Under the pieces are notes generated by a model. The model did no database searches and was not told the DNA's origin. It saw only the letters and a program-made list of their open reading frames with translations. A program made the position numbers and the translations under genes. From Scardovia wiggsiae F0424 (GTDB taxonomy: Bacteria > Actinomycetota > Actinomycetes > Actinomycetales > Bifidobacteriaceae): DNA of 64,000 bases. Shown one piece after another: positions 8,173-18,605 of the stretch. The stretch lies in assembly GCF_000269605.1 (NCBI RefSeq), contig NZ_AKCI01000001.1:1-64000 (forward strand), in the 5' to 3' direction. The stretch's first letter is position 1. Every line of letters begins with the position of its first letter.

Positions 8173-10071
8173 ATGGGACGTGCAGTAGGTATTGATTTAG
8201 GGACGACTAACTCCTGCATTGCAACTCTGGAAGGCGGACAGCCTACAGTTATCGTGAATGCGGAAGGTATGCGCACAACGCCGTCAGTAGTGGCGTTCAG
8301 CAAATCCGGCGAGATACTGGTCGGTGAAGTAGCGAAGCGCCAGGCAGTGACGAACGTAGACCGTACGATCTCTTCCGTAAAGCGCCACATGGGCACAGAC
8401 TGGTCGGTAGATATTGACGGCAAGAAGTGGACGCCGCAGGAAGTATCCGCCCAGATCCTGATGAAGCTTAAAAGGGATGCAGAGGCTTATCTCGGTGAGC
8501 CCGTTACCGATGCAGTGATCACCTGCCCTGCATACTTTAATGATGCACAGCGCCAGGCTACAAAAGATGCCGGTACGATCGCAGGGCTGAACGTACTGCG
8601 TATTATCAATGAGCCGACAGCTGCTGCTCTGGCATACGGCCTCGAAAAAGGCAAGGAAGATGAACGCATCCTGGTCTTTGACCTTGGCGGCGGTACATTC
8701 GATGTCTCCCTGCTGGAAATCGGCAAGGATGAAGACGGATTCTCCACCATCCAGGTGCAGGCGACCAACGGCGACAACCACCTCGGCGGTGACGACTGGG
8801 ACCAGGCAATCATCAACTGGCTTGTCCGCGAAGTTAAGAATAAGTACAACGTGGACCTCTCCAAAGACAAGATCGCGCTGCAGCGTCTGAAGGAAGCGGC
8901 AGAGCAGGCTAAGAAAGAGCTGAGCTCCTCGACTTCCACAAATATCTCCATGCAGTATCTTGCTATGACCCCTGACGGAACACCGGTCCATCTTGACGAG
9001 CAGCTTACACGCGCGCGTTTTGAAGAAATGACAGCAGACCTGCTTGACAGGTGCCGTGAACCTTTCAACGCTGTCCTGCGTGATTCTGGCGTATCCGTTT
9101 CCCAGATCGACCATATCGTCCTGGTCGGCGGGTCTACCCGTATGCCGGCAGTCCAGGAGCTTGTCAAGGAACTCACCGGAGGCAAAGAACCGAATAAGAC
9201 TGTGAACCCTGATGAAGTCGTGGCTGTTGGTGCTGCTGTGCAGTCAGGCGTTATCAAGGGGGACCGCTCCGACGTCCTGCTTATTGATGTGACACCGCTG
9301 AGCCTCGGTATTGAGACCAAGGGCGGGATCATGACCAAGCTGATCGACAGGAATACCGCTATCCCGACCAAGCGCTCGGAAGTCTTCTCTACGGCAGAGG
9401 ATAACCAGCCAAGCGTGCTGATCCAGGTATATCAGGGCGAGCGCGAATTCGCCCGCGACAACAAGCCGCTGGGTACATTCGAGCTGACAGGGATCGCCCC
9501 TGCACCCCGCGGTGTACCTCAGATCGAGGTTACGTTCGATATCGATGCAAACGGTATTGTGCACGTATCCGCTAAGGATAAGGGGACGGGCAAGGAACAG
9601 TCCATGACCATTACCGGCGGTTCAGGCCTGCCGAAGGATGAAATCGACCGCATGGTCAAGGAAGCGGAATCACACGAAGCCGAAGACAAAAAGCGCCGTG
9701 AAGATGCTGAGACCCGCAACCAGGCAGAATCCTTCGCCTATCAGACCGAAAAGCTTGTTTCAGACAACAAGGACAAGCTCTCCGATGACACCGCCAAGGA
9801 AGTTACCGATAAGGTCAACGCACTGAAAGAAGCGCTTAAAGGCGATGACATTGAAGCTGTTAAAAGCGCGCAGAGTGAGCTTATGGCTTCTGCCCAGAAG
9901 ATCGGGCAGCAGCTATACAGCCAGCAGTCGGCAGACCAGGCCCAGGCCGCAGGCGGAACCGGTGCATCCGGTACAGGTTCTTCGGCAGCAGGCAGCGATT
10001 CCGGGAGCAACGGCTCTGATGATGACGTCGTTGATGCTGAAGTTGTGGACGATGATAAGGATAACAAATAA
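8173..10071 (+). CDS. dnaK: Chaperone protein DnaK (Hsp70)
   Basis: ATP-dependent Hsp70 chaperone of the cytoplasm, 632 residues, full length. The nucleotide-binding domain (about 1-360) has DLGTTNSC at 8-15, [12 protein letters not shown] near 170 and the [10 protein letters not shown] block near 316. The substrate-binding domain and lid follow, ending in a low-complexity Gly/Ser/Ala stretch and the acidic tail [17 protein letters not shown] precedes the ATG. The stop overlaps grpE by one base, so the four chaperone genes are coupled. Control is by the two HAIR sites upstream and HspR encoded at the operon end. Confidence 0.98.
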   Translation: MGRAVGIDLGTTNSCIATLEGGQPTVIVNAEGMRTTPSVVAFSKSGEILVGEVAKRQAVTNVDRTISSVKRHMGTDWSVDIDGKKWTPQEVSAQILMKLKRDAEAYLGEPVTDAVITCPAYFNDAQRQATKDAGTIAGLNVLRIINEPTAAALAYGLEKGKEDERILVFDLGGGTFDVSLLEIGKDEDGFSTIQVQATNGDNHLGGDDWDQAIINWLVREVKNKYNVDLSKDKIALQRLKEAAEQAKKELSSSTSTNISMQYLAMTPDGTPVHLDEQLTRARFEEMTADLLDRCREPFNAVLRDSGVSVSQIDHIVLVGGSTRMPAVQELVKELTGGKEPNKTVNPDEVVAVGAAVQSGVIKGDRSDVLLIDVTPLSLGIETKGGIMTKLIDRNTAIPTKRSEVFSTAEDNQPSVLIQVYQGEREFARDNKPLGTFELTGIAPAPRGVPQIEVTFDIDANGIVHVSAKDKGTGKEQSMTITGGSGLPKDEIDRMVKEAESHEAEDKKRREDAETRNQAESFAYQTEKLVSDNKDKLSDDTAKEVTDKVNALKEALKGDDIEAVKSAQSELMASAQKIGQQLYSQQSADQAQAAGGTGASGTGSSAAGSDSGSNGSDDDVVDAEVVDDDKDNK

Positions 10072-10799
10072 TGTCTGAGTTCAGCAAGGAAGATTACCTC
10101 GCCGGCATGGAAGATGCGGACAGGCTCGCCAGCAGCGGCGGGCCTGTGCCCCCGGGCCGTGATGGAGATACTCCATTTGCAGATGCTGATCCGGCACAGG
10201 TCCCATCTTCGGCCTCAGGCGAAGGAAACAGTATACAGGGGCAGGAAGGCGAAGGCAGCCACCATGCAGATGAGAGCCGGGACAGCAAGGATAGTGATAC
10301 CCTTACTCCGCTTGGCCAGGCTAAGAAAGAGGCTGCAGACTATCTGGAAGCCCTTCAGCGGGAACGGGCGGAGTTCATCAACTTCCGCAACCGGGCCCAA
10401 AAAGAGCAGGACCGGTATCGCCAGCACGGCATCATTGATGTGCTGACAGCGCTGCTGCCCGCACTGGACGACATAGACCGTATACGCACCCATGGTGAGA
10501 TGGATGATTCCTTCAAAGCTGTGGCAGCGAAAATAGACAGCACGTTTGCAAAATTCGGTGTTGAAAAATATGGTGCAGCCGGTGAGGATTTTGATCCGTC
10601 GCGATATGATGCGGTCCTGCGTAAACCTGACGTCGGGGCGGACCATGAAGTAATCGATACTGTTGTTGAGGCAGGATACCGTATCAACGACCGCATTATC
10701 CGTGCAGCCAGGGCAGTAGTGGCCGTTCCGGCCGAAGATGATCAGGAAACTGATACAGGGACTGGATCAGGCAGTGCCGGCTCTGACAGGGCAGACTGA
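10071..10799 (+). CDS. grpE: Nucleotide exchange factor GrpE
   Basis: The co-chaperone that releases ADP from DnaK. 242 residues, starting at the last base of the dnaK stop (TAATG). A disordered, acidic N-terminal region of about 80 residues precedes the coiled coil ([20 protein letters not shown], about 84-103) and the C-terminal beta domain with [19 protein letters not shown] (about 164-182). It is long for GrpE because of both disordered ends. Its place in the dnaK operon supports the call. Confidence 0.95.
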   Translation: MSEFSKEDYLAGMEDADRLASSGGPVPPGRDGDTPFADADPAQVPSSASGEGNSIQGQEGEGSHHADESRDSKDSDTLTPLGQAKKEAADYLEALQRERAEFINFRNRAQKEQDRYRQHGIIDVLTALLPALDDIDRIRTHGEMDDSFKAVAAKIDSTFAKFGVEKYGAAGEDFDPSRYDAVLRKPDVGADHEVIDTVVEAGYRINDRIIRAARAVVAVPAEDDQETDTGTGSGSAGSDRAD

Positions 10800-10825
10800 C
10801 AGCCGGGGATGGAAAGGGGGACGAT

Positions 10826-11911
10826 ATGGCAGAAAATGAATGGCTGAACAAAGATTTCTATGCGACACTGGGCGTATCGAAAGATGCATCCCAGGAAGAG
10901 ATCACTAAAGCATATCGTAAACTTGCACGCAAGTACCATCCGGATCTGAACAAGACTACAGAGGCTGAAGACAAGTTCAAAAACATTTCTGAAGCCTATG
11001 ATGTCCTCAATAACAGCGAACAGCGGAAACGGTATGATGCCATACGGCAGTTCGGCATGGGCGGGGCGCGGTTTGCCGGCGGGTCCGGCGCCGGAGGCAC
11101 TTACAGCAGTGCAGATTTCTCCGACCTTTTCGGATCCATGTTCAGCGGTGCTTCAGGCCAGGGGGCTCAGAATATCCGCTTCTCGACGTCAGGTGCAGGC
11201 GCGGAAGGCATAGATATCAACGATATACTTGGGATGATGAATGGTATGGGCGGGTCCGGCGCCGGCAGTACTGCCAGCCCCTTTGGGCGGCGGTCTGCTG
11301 CCGGTAACGGCAACCCCTTCGCACCCCGTGAGGGTGCCCATGAGCCGGTTAAAGGCGGAAATAAGAATGCCTCCATCACCCTGAGTTTCAGGCAGGCCGT
11401 TAACGGCGCCACAGTATCCCTGGGGTCTCTGGGCAATAAGTTCAAAGCCCACATACCGGCCGGCGTCAGGGATGGGCAGAAGATCCGTGTGGCAGGGAAA
11501 GGCAAAGCCGGGCAGTTCGGCGGCGCTAACGGGGATCTGTATATTGCCGTTACAGTCAGGCCCGACCCTGTTTTTACCAGTGACGGGCAGGATCTTCGCA
11601 TGGTGCTTCCCGTTACGTATGAAGAATCAGTCCTCGGTACTTCAGTTACTGTGCATGATTTTAAGGGTGACAGTGTGGAAATTACTGTGCCGGCGGGCTC
11701 GGATTCTGGAACAGAGATACGTGTCCCGGGAAGGGGCATCCATACGAAAAAGGGTACAGGGGATCTGGTTGCAGTCACCAGTATCCGTGTCCCTAAGAAA
11801 ATCAGTAAGGCGCAGGAAAAAGCTGTGGCAGATCTCAGCGAGGCCATGGAAGATTTCGATAATACTGTGAGCGAAAGCAGGCTTGATAAAGGCAGCAGTA
11901 AACATAGATAA
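10826..11911 (+). CDS. dnaJ: DnaJ-type co-chaperone lacking the zinc finger (CbpA-like)
   Basis: Stimulates the DnaK ATPase and delivers clients. 361 residues: J domain (about 8-75) with the essential HPD in [10 protein letters not shown], a Gly/Ser/Ala-rich region (about 76-170), then the two beta-barrel C-terminal domain (about 180-330). No CXXCXGXG repeats are present; the protein appears to contain no cysteine, so it is a class B/CbpA-like J protein. It lies between grpE and hspR in the usual actinobacterial order, 26 bases after grpE. Confidence 0.93.
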   Translation: MAENEWLNKDFYATLGVSKDASQEEITKAYRKLARKYHPDLNKTTEAEDKFKNISEAYDVLNNSEQRKRYDAIRQFGMGGARFAGGSGAGGTYSSADFSDLFGSMFSGASGQGAQNIRFSTSGAGAEGIDINDILGMMNGMGGSGAGSTASPFGRRSAAGNGNPFAPREGAHEPVKGGNKNASITLSFRQAVNGATVSLGSLGNKFKAHIPAGVRDGQKIRVAGKGKAGQFGGANGDLYIAVTVRPDPVFTSDGQDLRMVLPVTYEESVLGTSVTVHDFKGDSVEITVPAGSDSGTEIRVPGRGIHTKKGTGDLVAVTSIRVPKKISKAQEKAVADLSEAMEDFDNTVSESRLDKGSSKHR

Positions 11912-11972
11912 TTGATAAAGGATACTGCGGATAACGATCACAGCAGAGCAAGCAAAGGATAAAGGTGGGACT

Positions 11973-12566
11973 ATGGGAAACCGATTGACGGCACGTGACC
12001 GCGAAGCATATACTGCATACGCATTTGGCCTTATTTCAGGGGCGTTCGACATTATAGGCGCCGAAGATGAGGGTTTTGATGTCAACAAGCCTGTATTTAC
12101 CGTAGGCCAGACTGCAGAACTGGTGGGTATACATCCGCAGACCCTGCGGCAGTATGACAGGCTTGCGCTCATAGTCCCTCAGCGCACAGCGGGCGGCGCG
12201 CGGCGGTACAGCCTGCGCGATATCAATAAGCTGGTCCTTACCCAGCATCTGGTGATCGAAGAGTCTATCAACCTGTCCGGGGTGTCGCGCATCCTTCGCC
12301 TTATGGAGGAAAACCGGCAGCTGCGCAGGCAGATCCGGTATCTGAAAAAGGCGAAGGATCTGCGCATGTTTGCTGCAGGTGCTAATGGGAATGTTACAGA
12401 AGTATTCGGCGATGACAGCCCTGCAGGGCAAATGAAGCGTGAACTCGCGCGCCGCCGCCGCGCCCTGCGTATGGCGCGTGCCCGCGGGCGCCTGCTCCCT
12501 CCCGGGCAATATTCGCGTATCCAGCTGCGTATTACTGCCCACACAGAAGGGCCCGATGAGGATTAG
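11973..12566 (+). CDS. hspR: HspR, MerR-family repressor of the heat-shock operon
   Basis: 197 residues with a MerR-type DNA-binding domain: VFTVGQTAELVGIHPQTLRQ (about 35-54), then YDRLALIVPQRTAGGARRYS. A short coiled segment follows (EENRQLRRQIRYLKKAK), and the C-terminal tail is very basic (KRELARRRRALRMARARGR). HspR binds HAIR sites and uses DnaK as co-repressor, so it would control its own operon through 8069-8116. Orthologues are often about 130-190 residues; the extra basic tail is a mild oddity. Confidence 0.95.
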   Translation: MGNRLTARDREAYTAYAFGLISGAFDIIGAEDEGFDVNKPVFTVGQTAELVGIHPQTLRQYDRLALIVPQRTAGGARRYSLRDINKLVLTQHLVIEESINLSGVSRILRLMEENRQLRRQIRYLKKAKDLRMFAAGANGNVTEVFGDDSPAGQMKRELARRRRALRMARARGRLLPPGQYSRIQLRITAHTEGPDED

Positions 12567-12850
12567 CTGCCGAGTGTAATACTTATTTACATAGCGAAGG
12601 CATCTATATAGCGAAGGCCTGTCAGATGCATATCAAAAGTATCAGAAGAAGGTTAAGGGGTATTTCTCGCCGAGGGGCCGCATCGATAGTTGCGTGCTGC
12701 GAGTATCATTTTACAGTATCTGGCTTGCGCAGGGATGCACAGGTGCAGATATGGAACCGAGGAAGGCCCGGAGGCAGGCAGTTTAGGCTGGTCCATGACG
12801 GATCTATGGCCTGCGGGCGCATATCCTTATAAAGTTACGAAAGGAAAAGT

Positions 12851-13624
12851 ATGGCTAAAAAAGTAGCAATGGTCACAGGCGGTGCCCAGGGGATTGGCGA
12901 AGCTATTGCACGCCGGCTATCGCAGGACGGTTTCGCGGTAGCAGTTGCAGACCTCAACTTTGAAGGCGCCCAGAAGCTCGCAGATGAGCTGAATGCAGAC
13001 GGCGGTGAAGCTGTAGCAGTCAAGCTTGATGTTTCGGATTCGTCAGCGGTTGATGCTGCGGTTGATGAAGTAGCTGAGCGTTTCGGTGATTTTAATGTTA
13101 TCGTCAACAACGCAGGCCTCGCACCGACTACCCCTGTAGGGACAGTTGACCAGGACCTTTTTGACACAGTGATGCATGTTAATGTTGCAGGCACCATGTG
13201 GGGCGTCCAGGCAGCTACGCGCAAGTTCCGTGAGCTTGGGCATGCGGGCAAGATCATCAACGCAACATCACAGGCGGGTGTTGTAGGCAACCCTAACCTC
13301 ATGCTGTACTGCTCAACAAAATTCGCTATCCGCGGTATTACCCAGGTAGCGGCACGCGAGCTGGCTTCCGAAGGCATACTTGTCAATGCATATGCTCCGG
13401 GGATCGTTAAAACACCTATGATGATGGATATTGCACATCAGGTTGCAGTGAATGCCGGGAAGGACGATGAGTGGGGTATGGGCACATTCTCCAAGGATAT
13501 TGCCCTTGGGCGCCTGTCGGAGCCGTCAGACGTGGCAGCAGCCGTGTCGTTCCTCGCCGGGCCTGATTCCGATTATATTACCGGCCAGACCATTGAAGTT
13601 GACGGCGGGATGCAGTTCCACTGA
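12851..13624 (+). CDS. (S)-acetoin-forming diacetyl reductase / 2,3-butanediol dehydrogenase
   Basis: A 257-residue classical SDR predicted to reduce diacetyl to acetoin and acetoin to 2,3-butanediol with NAD(P)H. Motifs: TGGAQGIG (about 9-16), NNAG (about 90-93), catalytic Ser in NATSQAG (about 137-143) and YCSTK (about 153-157). The C-terminal pattern [23 protein letters not shown] followed by IDGGM-type text closely follows BudC/ButA enzymes, which is why this subfamily is chosen over generic SDR. It is monocistronic, with a strong terminator right after. The preceding 284 bases hold no convincing gene. Confidence 0.85.
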   Translation: MAKKVAMVTGGAQGIGEAIARRLSQDGFAVAVADLNFEGAQKLADELNADGGEAVAVKLDVSDSSAVDAAVDEVAERFGDFNVIVNNAGLAPTTPVGTVDQDLFDTVMHVNVAGTMWGVQAATRKFRELGHAGKIINATSQAGVVGNPNLMLYCSTKFAIRGITQVAARELASEGILVNAYAPGIVKTPMMMDIAHQVAVNAGKDDEWGMGTFSKDIALGRLSEPSDVAAAVSFLAGPDSDYITGQTIEVDGGMQFH

Positions 13625-13680
13625 TAGCACTGGCCATGCAGTGATCAGTTAGAATGGTCCATTCAGGTAGGGGCTGTGGA

Positions 13681-13710
13681 GGCTGCCGGGTTTTGCCCGG
13701 CAGCCTTTTT
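13681..13710 (+). terminator. Terminator of the acetoin reductase gene
   Basis: Perfect stem GGCTGCCGGG / CCCGGCAGCC with a short loop around 13691-13693, followed directly by TTTTT. A classic intrinsic terminator. Confidence 0.92.
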
Positions 13711-13806
13711 ACATGCCGGTGTATTGTATATTTTGCTTTGCACGGCTACAAATATGCGGATATAGCCCGGTGCAGCCCGGTTACGCTGCAGATAGATCTT
13801 CACTGC

Positions 13807-13887
13807 TGGTGGTAAAACATGCAGATATAAAATCAAAATTGTGGAAAACCGCCGCAATGGTTTTTATATCTGCATGTTTTACCACCA
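13807..13887. repeat. Long palindromic element, copy 1
   Basis: A perfect 26-bp inverted repeat: left arm 13807-13832 (begins TGGTGGTAAAACATGCAG), right arm 13862-13887, with a 29-base loop. The arms are nearly identical to those of copy 2 at 54139-54222. The loop is unrelated between copies, apart from a possible weak TTGTGG/CCGCAA extension here. It lies between the acetoin reductase gene and the convergent end of the ppk operon. It is not a conventional terminator, since there is no GC-rich stem plus U-run. Function unknown. Confidence 0.8.
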
Positions 13888-14050
13888 CGGGCCGTGGTGC
13901 GGATAGCCTGCATGGAGTAATAAAGAGGATACCGAGGGCTGAAAGGCGCCTGCATGAAAAAGCCGCTGCCATAATCCGGGGAAAAGAGACTGCAGGCACC
14001 GGAATCAGGGCTGCTGTAAGAATACGATATATGAAACAGAGATATAAAAA

Positions 14051-14134
14051 CGCTGAACTGTGAAAGCGCCTGTCGGCGCGCAGGCCGCTCGCAGCGGCAA
14101 AAAATGAAGCCCGGGGCTTAAACACAGTTCAGCG
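14051..14134. other. Predicted four-way-junction structure
   Basis: A perfect 12-bp closing stem, CGCTGAACTGTG (14051-14062) with CACAGTTCAGCG (14123-14134), encloses three hairpins: GCGCC/GGCGC (14066-14079), GCCGCT/AGCGGC (14084-14098) and AAGCC/GGCTT (14107-14119). On the minus strand the AAGCC hairpin is followed by CATTTTTTG, so part of it could end the leftward ppk operon. The remaining text from 13888 to 14218 holds no recognisable gene. Confidence 0.6.
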
Positions 14135-14218
14135 CGCTATCCATAATACGCTATATCCGCGTCGCTTTTCCTGTGTGTCTTATTTTTGCTCAGCACAGCA
14201 CAGCACGTCATAGGAAAA

Positions 14219-14902
14219 TCAGTACAGCGAACCGTCACGCCACAATTGTGCACCGTGCCTGAAAGATGCAGCAGTTGATGCGAGTTTGCGGGAAGTGGAC
14301 AGGGGAGCCGGCTGTACTGCCCGTTTGGCGAGAGCCCTGCTGATGACTTCACAGAATGCTGCTGCCCGTTCCAGTGCTACAGCGAAATCCCCGGTAAAAG
14401 CACCGGCGAGTATGGAGTCTGCAGTGCGCGCAATATCGTCTGCGCTCGGGGATACGTCAACCCCGGCAATTGCTGAGGCCGAAGTCTCCACGGGCTCGCC
14501 TTCACGCCAGAGATGCGAAATGGCCGAGGTATTCCGGCGCATCCACAGGCGCATGACGTATAGCCGCCACAGTATCCCGGGAAGGGAATCCGGTGCGGCC
14601 TTGCTCCATAATTCTGCAATCAGGTCAAGGCCTTCGGCCTCAACCAGTGTGAGCACACGGTCAACCGTTTCGGGGTCCTGGGTATGGTGTATGCGGTCCA
14701 GAAGCACTGCAGCAGTAGTATGGCTGAGCTCGCTGATCTCCTGCGGATCAGCGCCGCCGTCCAGCTGTCCGATAAGCGCAGGATCCAGCTGGGCAGGCCG
14801 TGCATAGCGCGAATCACCCGACCGGTAGGCCGCGAAGCCCGACCCGGCTGCGCGGACGGAGGGGTTCCCTGGGGTAGACAGGCTGGAAGCATCAGTAGAC
14901 AA
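14219..14902 (-). CDS. Conserved actinobacterial hypothetical protein, third gene of the ppk operon
   Basis: 227 residues, mostly helical and acidic in the middle, with no transmembrane segment and no catalytic motif I recognise. The first 45 residues look disordered (Ser/Gly/Ala-rich). The rest reads as helical repeats such as LLDRIHHTQDPETVDRVLTL. The start is TTG at 14902, chosen because it overlaps the last codons of the upstream MutT-like gene and has GGTGG six bases ahead, giving a translationally coupled operon. Context suggests a role beside polyphosphate or nucleotide clean-up, but this is guilt by association only. Confidence 0.6.
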   Translation of the reverse strand: MSTDASSLSTPGNPSVRAAGSGFAAYRSGDSRYARPAQLDPALIGQLDGGADPQEISELSHTTAAVLLDRIHHTQDPETVDRVLTLVEAEGLDLIAELWSKAAPDSLPGILWRLYVMRLWMRRNTSAISHLWREGEPVETSASAIAGVDVSPSADDIARTADSILAGAFTGDFAVALERAAAFCEVISRALAKRAVQPAPLSTSRKLASTAASFRHGAQLWRDGSLY

Positions 14903-16160
14903 GCGGAGCCACCTTTTGGATATCTATTATTATCGGATCGTCACCGCTATTTTCGCCTGGAGCAAGTGTGACTGCAAGCATGTTCCCTGCAGGCATATAA
15001 GGGCTGCCGCCTGGTAGCTCATCGGCCAGACGTCTGGTGGCGCACAGGCTCCTCATCCGCTTCAGCATACCGCCAATCACGGGTCTGTGCATGCAGACAG
15101 CACTGTTATGGGGATTGTGCGGATCGATACAGCTGCGCATAACAGCCAGGAAATCCCGCCACGATGCCTCTTCATCGTCGGCAAATGCGGCTTCTGTCTG
15201 TGTGCTGAGGGTACGGACTGGCATATGCGCCTCATATGAATAGCTGGACACTGTTTCCATACACCGCCGCCAGGGGGATGAGAACAGTCCATCTGGTGCA
15301 AAGCATGCAATCTCGCGGTTAAGCGCATATGCTGCCGCAGCTCCGCGAGGGGTCAGAGGGCGCATAGGCTCCTCGCCTTTCCATGATTTCCTGTTTTCTG
15401 CCTTGCCGTGGCGGACCATCAGCACAGTCTGGGCACGAAGGAGGCCTGATCCGGCCGCAGACTGGAATAAGTCAATAAGATGGCGGTCCCCACTATGGGT
15501 AAGGAGTTTCCTGGCCTTGTCCAGGCTGACCCATCTGAGCCCGCCGATTTCATGAGGGTCTGGCCCGCTGACCGCACCGAAAACCTGCGGCCGTACTTCA
15601 GCAGAAGGGCTTGCAGCCGCCTGGGCCGCCCAGTAGAAAACGTGCTTCACAGGCACTGTACCAGCTTTTTTCGATGTGCGCTGTTTGTTGCCAGCAGGTA
15701 TCGCGGCTTTTTTACCTTCATCAGCAAGCGGATAGCTTATATGGCCGAGGAACATCCCAAGCCGGACCGGCAGCCCTGTCTCTTCCTGTATCTCGCGGAC
15801 CGCGCAATGGAAAACAGATTCATTGCCCTCCAGTTTGCCTTTCGGCCAGCTCCAGTCATCATATTTCGGACGGTAAATAATACAGACTTCAACAGCGCTG
15901 TCAGCATCATTTTCAGTATCAGCGGGAGCGGTATTGTCAGAATAGGCGTTGCCGGGACGTGTAGTGCCGGGGTGAATGCTGATTAGGTTGGGATGGATGT
16001 TGCCGGCGCTGACATCAGTATCATCCATGCTGGCATGCTGCCGGCGGGTATACCTCCAGACGATCCCTCCACCGGCGAGCACAATGTTTCCCCTGTTGCC
16101 ATACCTGGCATGCTGGGCGTAGCCTTCCTTGATGATATGGCTGAAGCTGGAAAGATACAT
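14892..16160 (-). CDS. MutT1-like Nudix hydrolase with C-terminal histidine phosphatase domain
   Basis: About 422 residues. The N-terminal Nudix box follows GX5EX7REUXEEXGU: GKLEGNE, then REIQEETGL near residues 105-127. The C-terminal domain has VRHGKAENR near residue 248, a SixA-like histidine phosphatase. Mycobacterial MutT1 has the same two-domain layout, hydrolyses 8-oxo-GTP and diadenosine polyphosphates, and lies next to ppk, as here. A His/Asn/Asp-rich insert of about 50 residues lies between the first Nudix strand and the box. A TTG at 16166 is an alternative start two codons earlier; no strong ribosome site is visible for either. The ppk1 stop is eight bases upstream. Confidence 0.85.
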   Translation of the reverse strand: MYLSSFSHIIKEGYAQHARYGNRGNIVLAGGGIVWRYTRRQHASMDDTDVSAGNIHPNLISIHPGTTRPGNAYSDNTAPADTENDADSAVEVCIIYRPKYDDWSWPKGKLEGNESVFHCAVREIQEETGLPVRLGMFLGHISYPLADEGKKAAIPAGNKQRTSKKAGTVPVKHVFYWAAQAAASPSAEVRPQVFGAVSGPDPHEIGGLRWVSLDKARKLLTHSGDRHLIDLFQSAAGSGLLRAQTVLMVRHGKAENRKSWKGEEPMRPLTPRGAAAAYALNREIACFAPDGLFSSPWRRCMETVSSYSYEAHMPVRTLSTQTEAAFADDEEASWRDFLAVMRSCIDPHNPHNSAVCMHRPVIGGMLKRMRSLCATRRLADELPGGSPYMPAGNMLAVTLAPGENSGDDPIIIDIQKVAPLVY

Positions 16161-16168
16161 ACGCAAGG

Positions 16169-18418
16169 TTAGTGGCTGGCCCTGGGGGAGCGCGAATGCC
16201 GTGCAATCAGAAGGCTCTGGGAATCCGTGAGAGCATTGCCGTTGCTGTCAGCAGAATGTCGGACATAGTCGCCATCAGGCTGCATATGCCACGAATTTGT
16301 GCTTTCTGACATCTGCAGGTCAATGTAGTCGATAAGCTGCTGGATCTGAGTAGCATCAGTGATGCGGACCAGAGCCTCAACACGGCGGTCAAGATTGCGG
16401 TGCATCAGATCTGCCGAACCGATCCATACTTCCGGCCCTGCAGTAGGGCCTTCGCCGATCTGCGGCCCTTGTGAATTGGCGAAAGCAAAAATACGGCTAT
16501 GTTCCAGGAACCGGCCCAGGACTGAATGGACATGGATATTCTCGCTCAGCCCTTTTCTTCCGGGTTTCAGGGCACAGATACCGCGTTCAACGATATCGAT
16601 CTTTACCCCGGCCTGGCTTGCACGGTACAAAGCATCAATGCAGCGTTCATCAACAAGGGAATTGACCTTGATCTTGATCCACGCCTCTTTGCCGCTGCGC
16701 GCCGCCTGCTCCTCGCGCTGGATGCGCTCAATAAGCCCTGAGCGTACTGTACGCGGGGCTACGAGGAGGCGGTGGAAACTGGAATTTGGCGCGTAGCCGG
16801 AAAGCTGGTTGAACAGGCGGGTCATATCCTGCCCGACCACCGGGTCACAGGTCAGCAGGCCCAGGTCAGTGTATAGCCGCGCAGTTTTCGGGTTATAGTT
16901 TCCGGTGCCGATATGGCAGTAACGCCGCAGCCCGTTATCTTCAGAACGGACGACGAGCAGGAGCTTGCTGTGCGTTTTCAGTCCCACGATGCCATAAACT
17001 ACGTGGACACCCGCACGCTCAAGCTTCCGCGCCCACTGGATGTTGGCCTGCTCATCAAAACGGGCCTTGATCTCAACAAGTGCCAGCACCTGTTTGCCCG
17101 CATGTGCTGCATCGATCAGCGCATCAATGATAGGCGAATTGCCGGAGGTACGGTAAAGTGTCTGCTTGATCGCCAGGACCTTTGGGTCGGCGGCGGCCTG
17201 CTCAAGGAATGCCTGCACTGATGTTGAGAACGAATCGTACGGATGGTGGAGAAGGATATCATGCTCGCGAATCGCAGCGAAAATATCCTGCTCATGGCTT
17301 GACTCCACCTCTGCGATCTGCCGGTTAGTCGTAGGGACGAAATTCGGGTATTTCAGATCCGGACGGTCGATATCATGCAGCTCAAAAAGCGCTGTCATAT
17401 CAAGAGGTTCAGGAAGGCGGTAAACTTCATCCTCGGAGACCCGAAGCTGCGATATCAGCAGATGGGACAGCTGGCCTGACATGGCATCGCTCAGCTCAAG
17501 GCGGATCGGGGGGCCGAAACGGCGGCGCAGAAGTTCCCTTTCCATGGCATTAAGGAGGTTCTCCGCGTCGTCCTCCTCCACATCGATATCTTCATTACGG
17601 GTCACGCGGAAAGAATGGGCCTCTTTGATGATCATCCCCGGGAACAGCGCGTCAATATGGGCGAGGACAAGGTCTTCGAGAGGGATGAAACCATGGCGTT
17701 CCCTACCGCTGTCTGAATCGAGGCTGTCAGACAGATCATCAACAGGGTACAGTCGGGGAAGGTTGTCCGGTATTTTGACGCGTGCGAAATGGGTCCGCCC
17801 TGATGTGGCGTTTTCCACGAGGACAGCAAGATTCAGGGATTTGCCCGAGATGTAGGGGAAGGGGTGCGCCGGATCTACGGCAAGTGGTGTCAGTACGGGA
17901 AAGATCAGCCGCCGGTATACCTTGGAAAGGCGTTCCTGCTCGTCAAGGGTCAGATCATTCCATTTCATGATAATGATGTTCTCATCCTTCAAAGCGGGCA
18001 CCAGCTCGTTGCGGAAGCAGGAAGCATGCTCTTCCTGGAGCTTGTGGGCCTGTTCGCTGATCTCATGCAGCTGCCTGCGCGGGCTCATGCCGCTGGCGCT
18101 GGGGACTGCGATACCCGAGTCGATGCGGCGTTTAAGCCCCGCCACACGCACCATAAAGAATTCATCGAGATTGCTGGCAAAGATCGCCTCAAAATTTGTG
18201 CGCTCAAGCAAAGGCAGTGTTGGATCCTGTGCCAGCTGCAAAACACGTTTATTGAATTTCAGCCAGCTGATCTCACGGTCAAAAAACCGGTCTTTGGGCA
18301 GGCTCCTGTACTGCGAAGCCAGAGCAGTATTTTTCTCCGCCTTTTCGATTTCTGCAATATGCTCCGCGATCTGGCTGCGGAGGACTTCTTTACTGGGTCC
18401 CGTAAACTTCTGTGACAT
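16169..18418 (-). CDS. ppk1: Polyphosphate kinase 1
   Basis: 749 residues, the normal length. Reversibly transfers the gamma-phosphate of ATP to long-chain polyphosphate through a phosphohistidine. The N-terminal segment [17 protein letters not shown] (about 49-65), the head domain, and the catalytic block around residue 500 with [18 protein letters not shown] (the His is the expected phosphorylation site region) are intact, as is [10 protein letters not shown] near 395. First gene of a leftward operon with the MutT1-like and hypothetical genes. It is divergent from the M20 dipeptidase, with about 190 bases between for promoters. Confidence 0.95.
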   Translation of the reverse strand: MSQKFTGPSKEVLRSQIAEHIAEIEKAEKNTALASQYRSLPKDRFFDREISWLKFNKRVLQLAQDPTLPLLERTNFEAIFASNLDEFFMVRVAGLKRRIDSGIAVPSASGMSPRRQLHEISEQAHKLQEEHASCFRNELVPALKDENIIIMKWNDLTLDEQERLSKVYRRLIFPVLTPLAVDPAHPFPYISGKSLNLAVLVENATSGRTHFARVKIPDNLPRLYPVDDLSDSLDSDSGRERHGFIPLEDLVLAHIDALFPGMIIKEAHSFRVTRNEDIDVEEDDAENLLNAMERELLRRRFGPPIRLELSDAMSGQLSHLLISQLRVSEDEVYRLPEPLDMTALFELHDIDRPDLKYPNFVPTTNRQIAEVESSHEQDIFAAIREHDILLHHPYDSFSTSVQAFLEQAAADPKVLAIKQTLYRTSGNSPIIDALIDAAHAGKQVLALVEIKARFDEQANIQWARKLERAGVHVVYGIVGLKTHSKLLLVVRSEDNGLRRYCHIGTGNYNPKTARLYTDLGLLTCDPVVGQDMTRLFNQLSGYAPNSSFHRLLVAPRTVRSGLIERIQREEQAARSGKEAWIKIKVNSLVDERCIDALYRASQAGVKIDIVERGICALKPGRKGLSENIHVHSVLGRFLEHSRIFAFANSQGPQIGEGPTAGPEVWIGSADLMHRNLDRRVEALVRITDATQIQQLIDYIDLQMSESTNSWHMQPDGDYVRHSADSNGNALTDSQSLLIARHSRSPRASH

Positions 18419-18605
18419 ACTTCAATTGTACGGAAAAACCTGCCAAAGGGAAGCTGATATATCAGACAGCGTTACGGCTTCTGCTGCTTCCGGCTTCCAT
18501 ACGTGCTGCATGCTGCAGCCCCGTGTTTTCAGTAAAAGTACTGCGGCATTGTTACATTGATAGCTGACACGGATTGGGATACAGTAACGTGCATATGGAG
18601 GAATT

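Noticed and set aside
12626-12832. 68-residue ORF between hspR and the acetoin reductase gene
   Set aside because: No clear ribosome site, unusual Cys/Arg composition, no family features; probably chance.
14051-14134. Cloverleaf-like fold as a tRNA
   Set aside because: A 12-bp end stem, 3-4-base loops, no TTCGANNC block, no CCA and no plausible anticodon loop.
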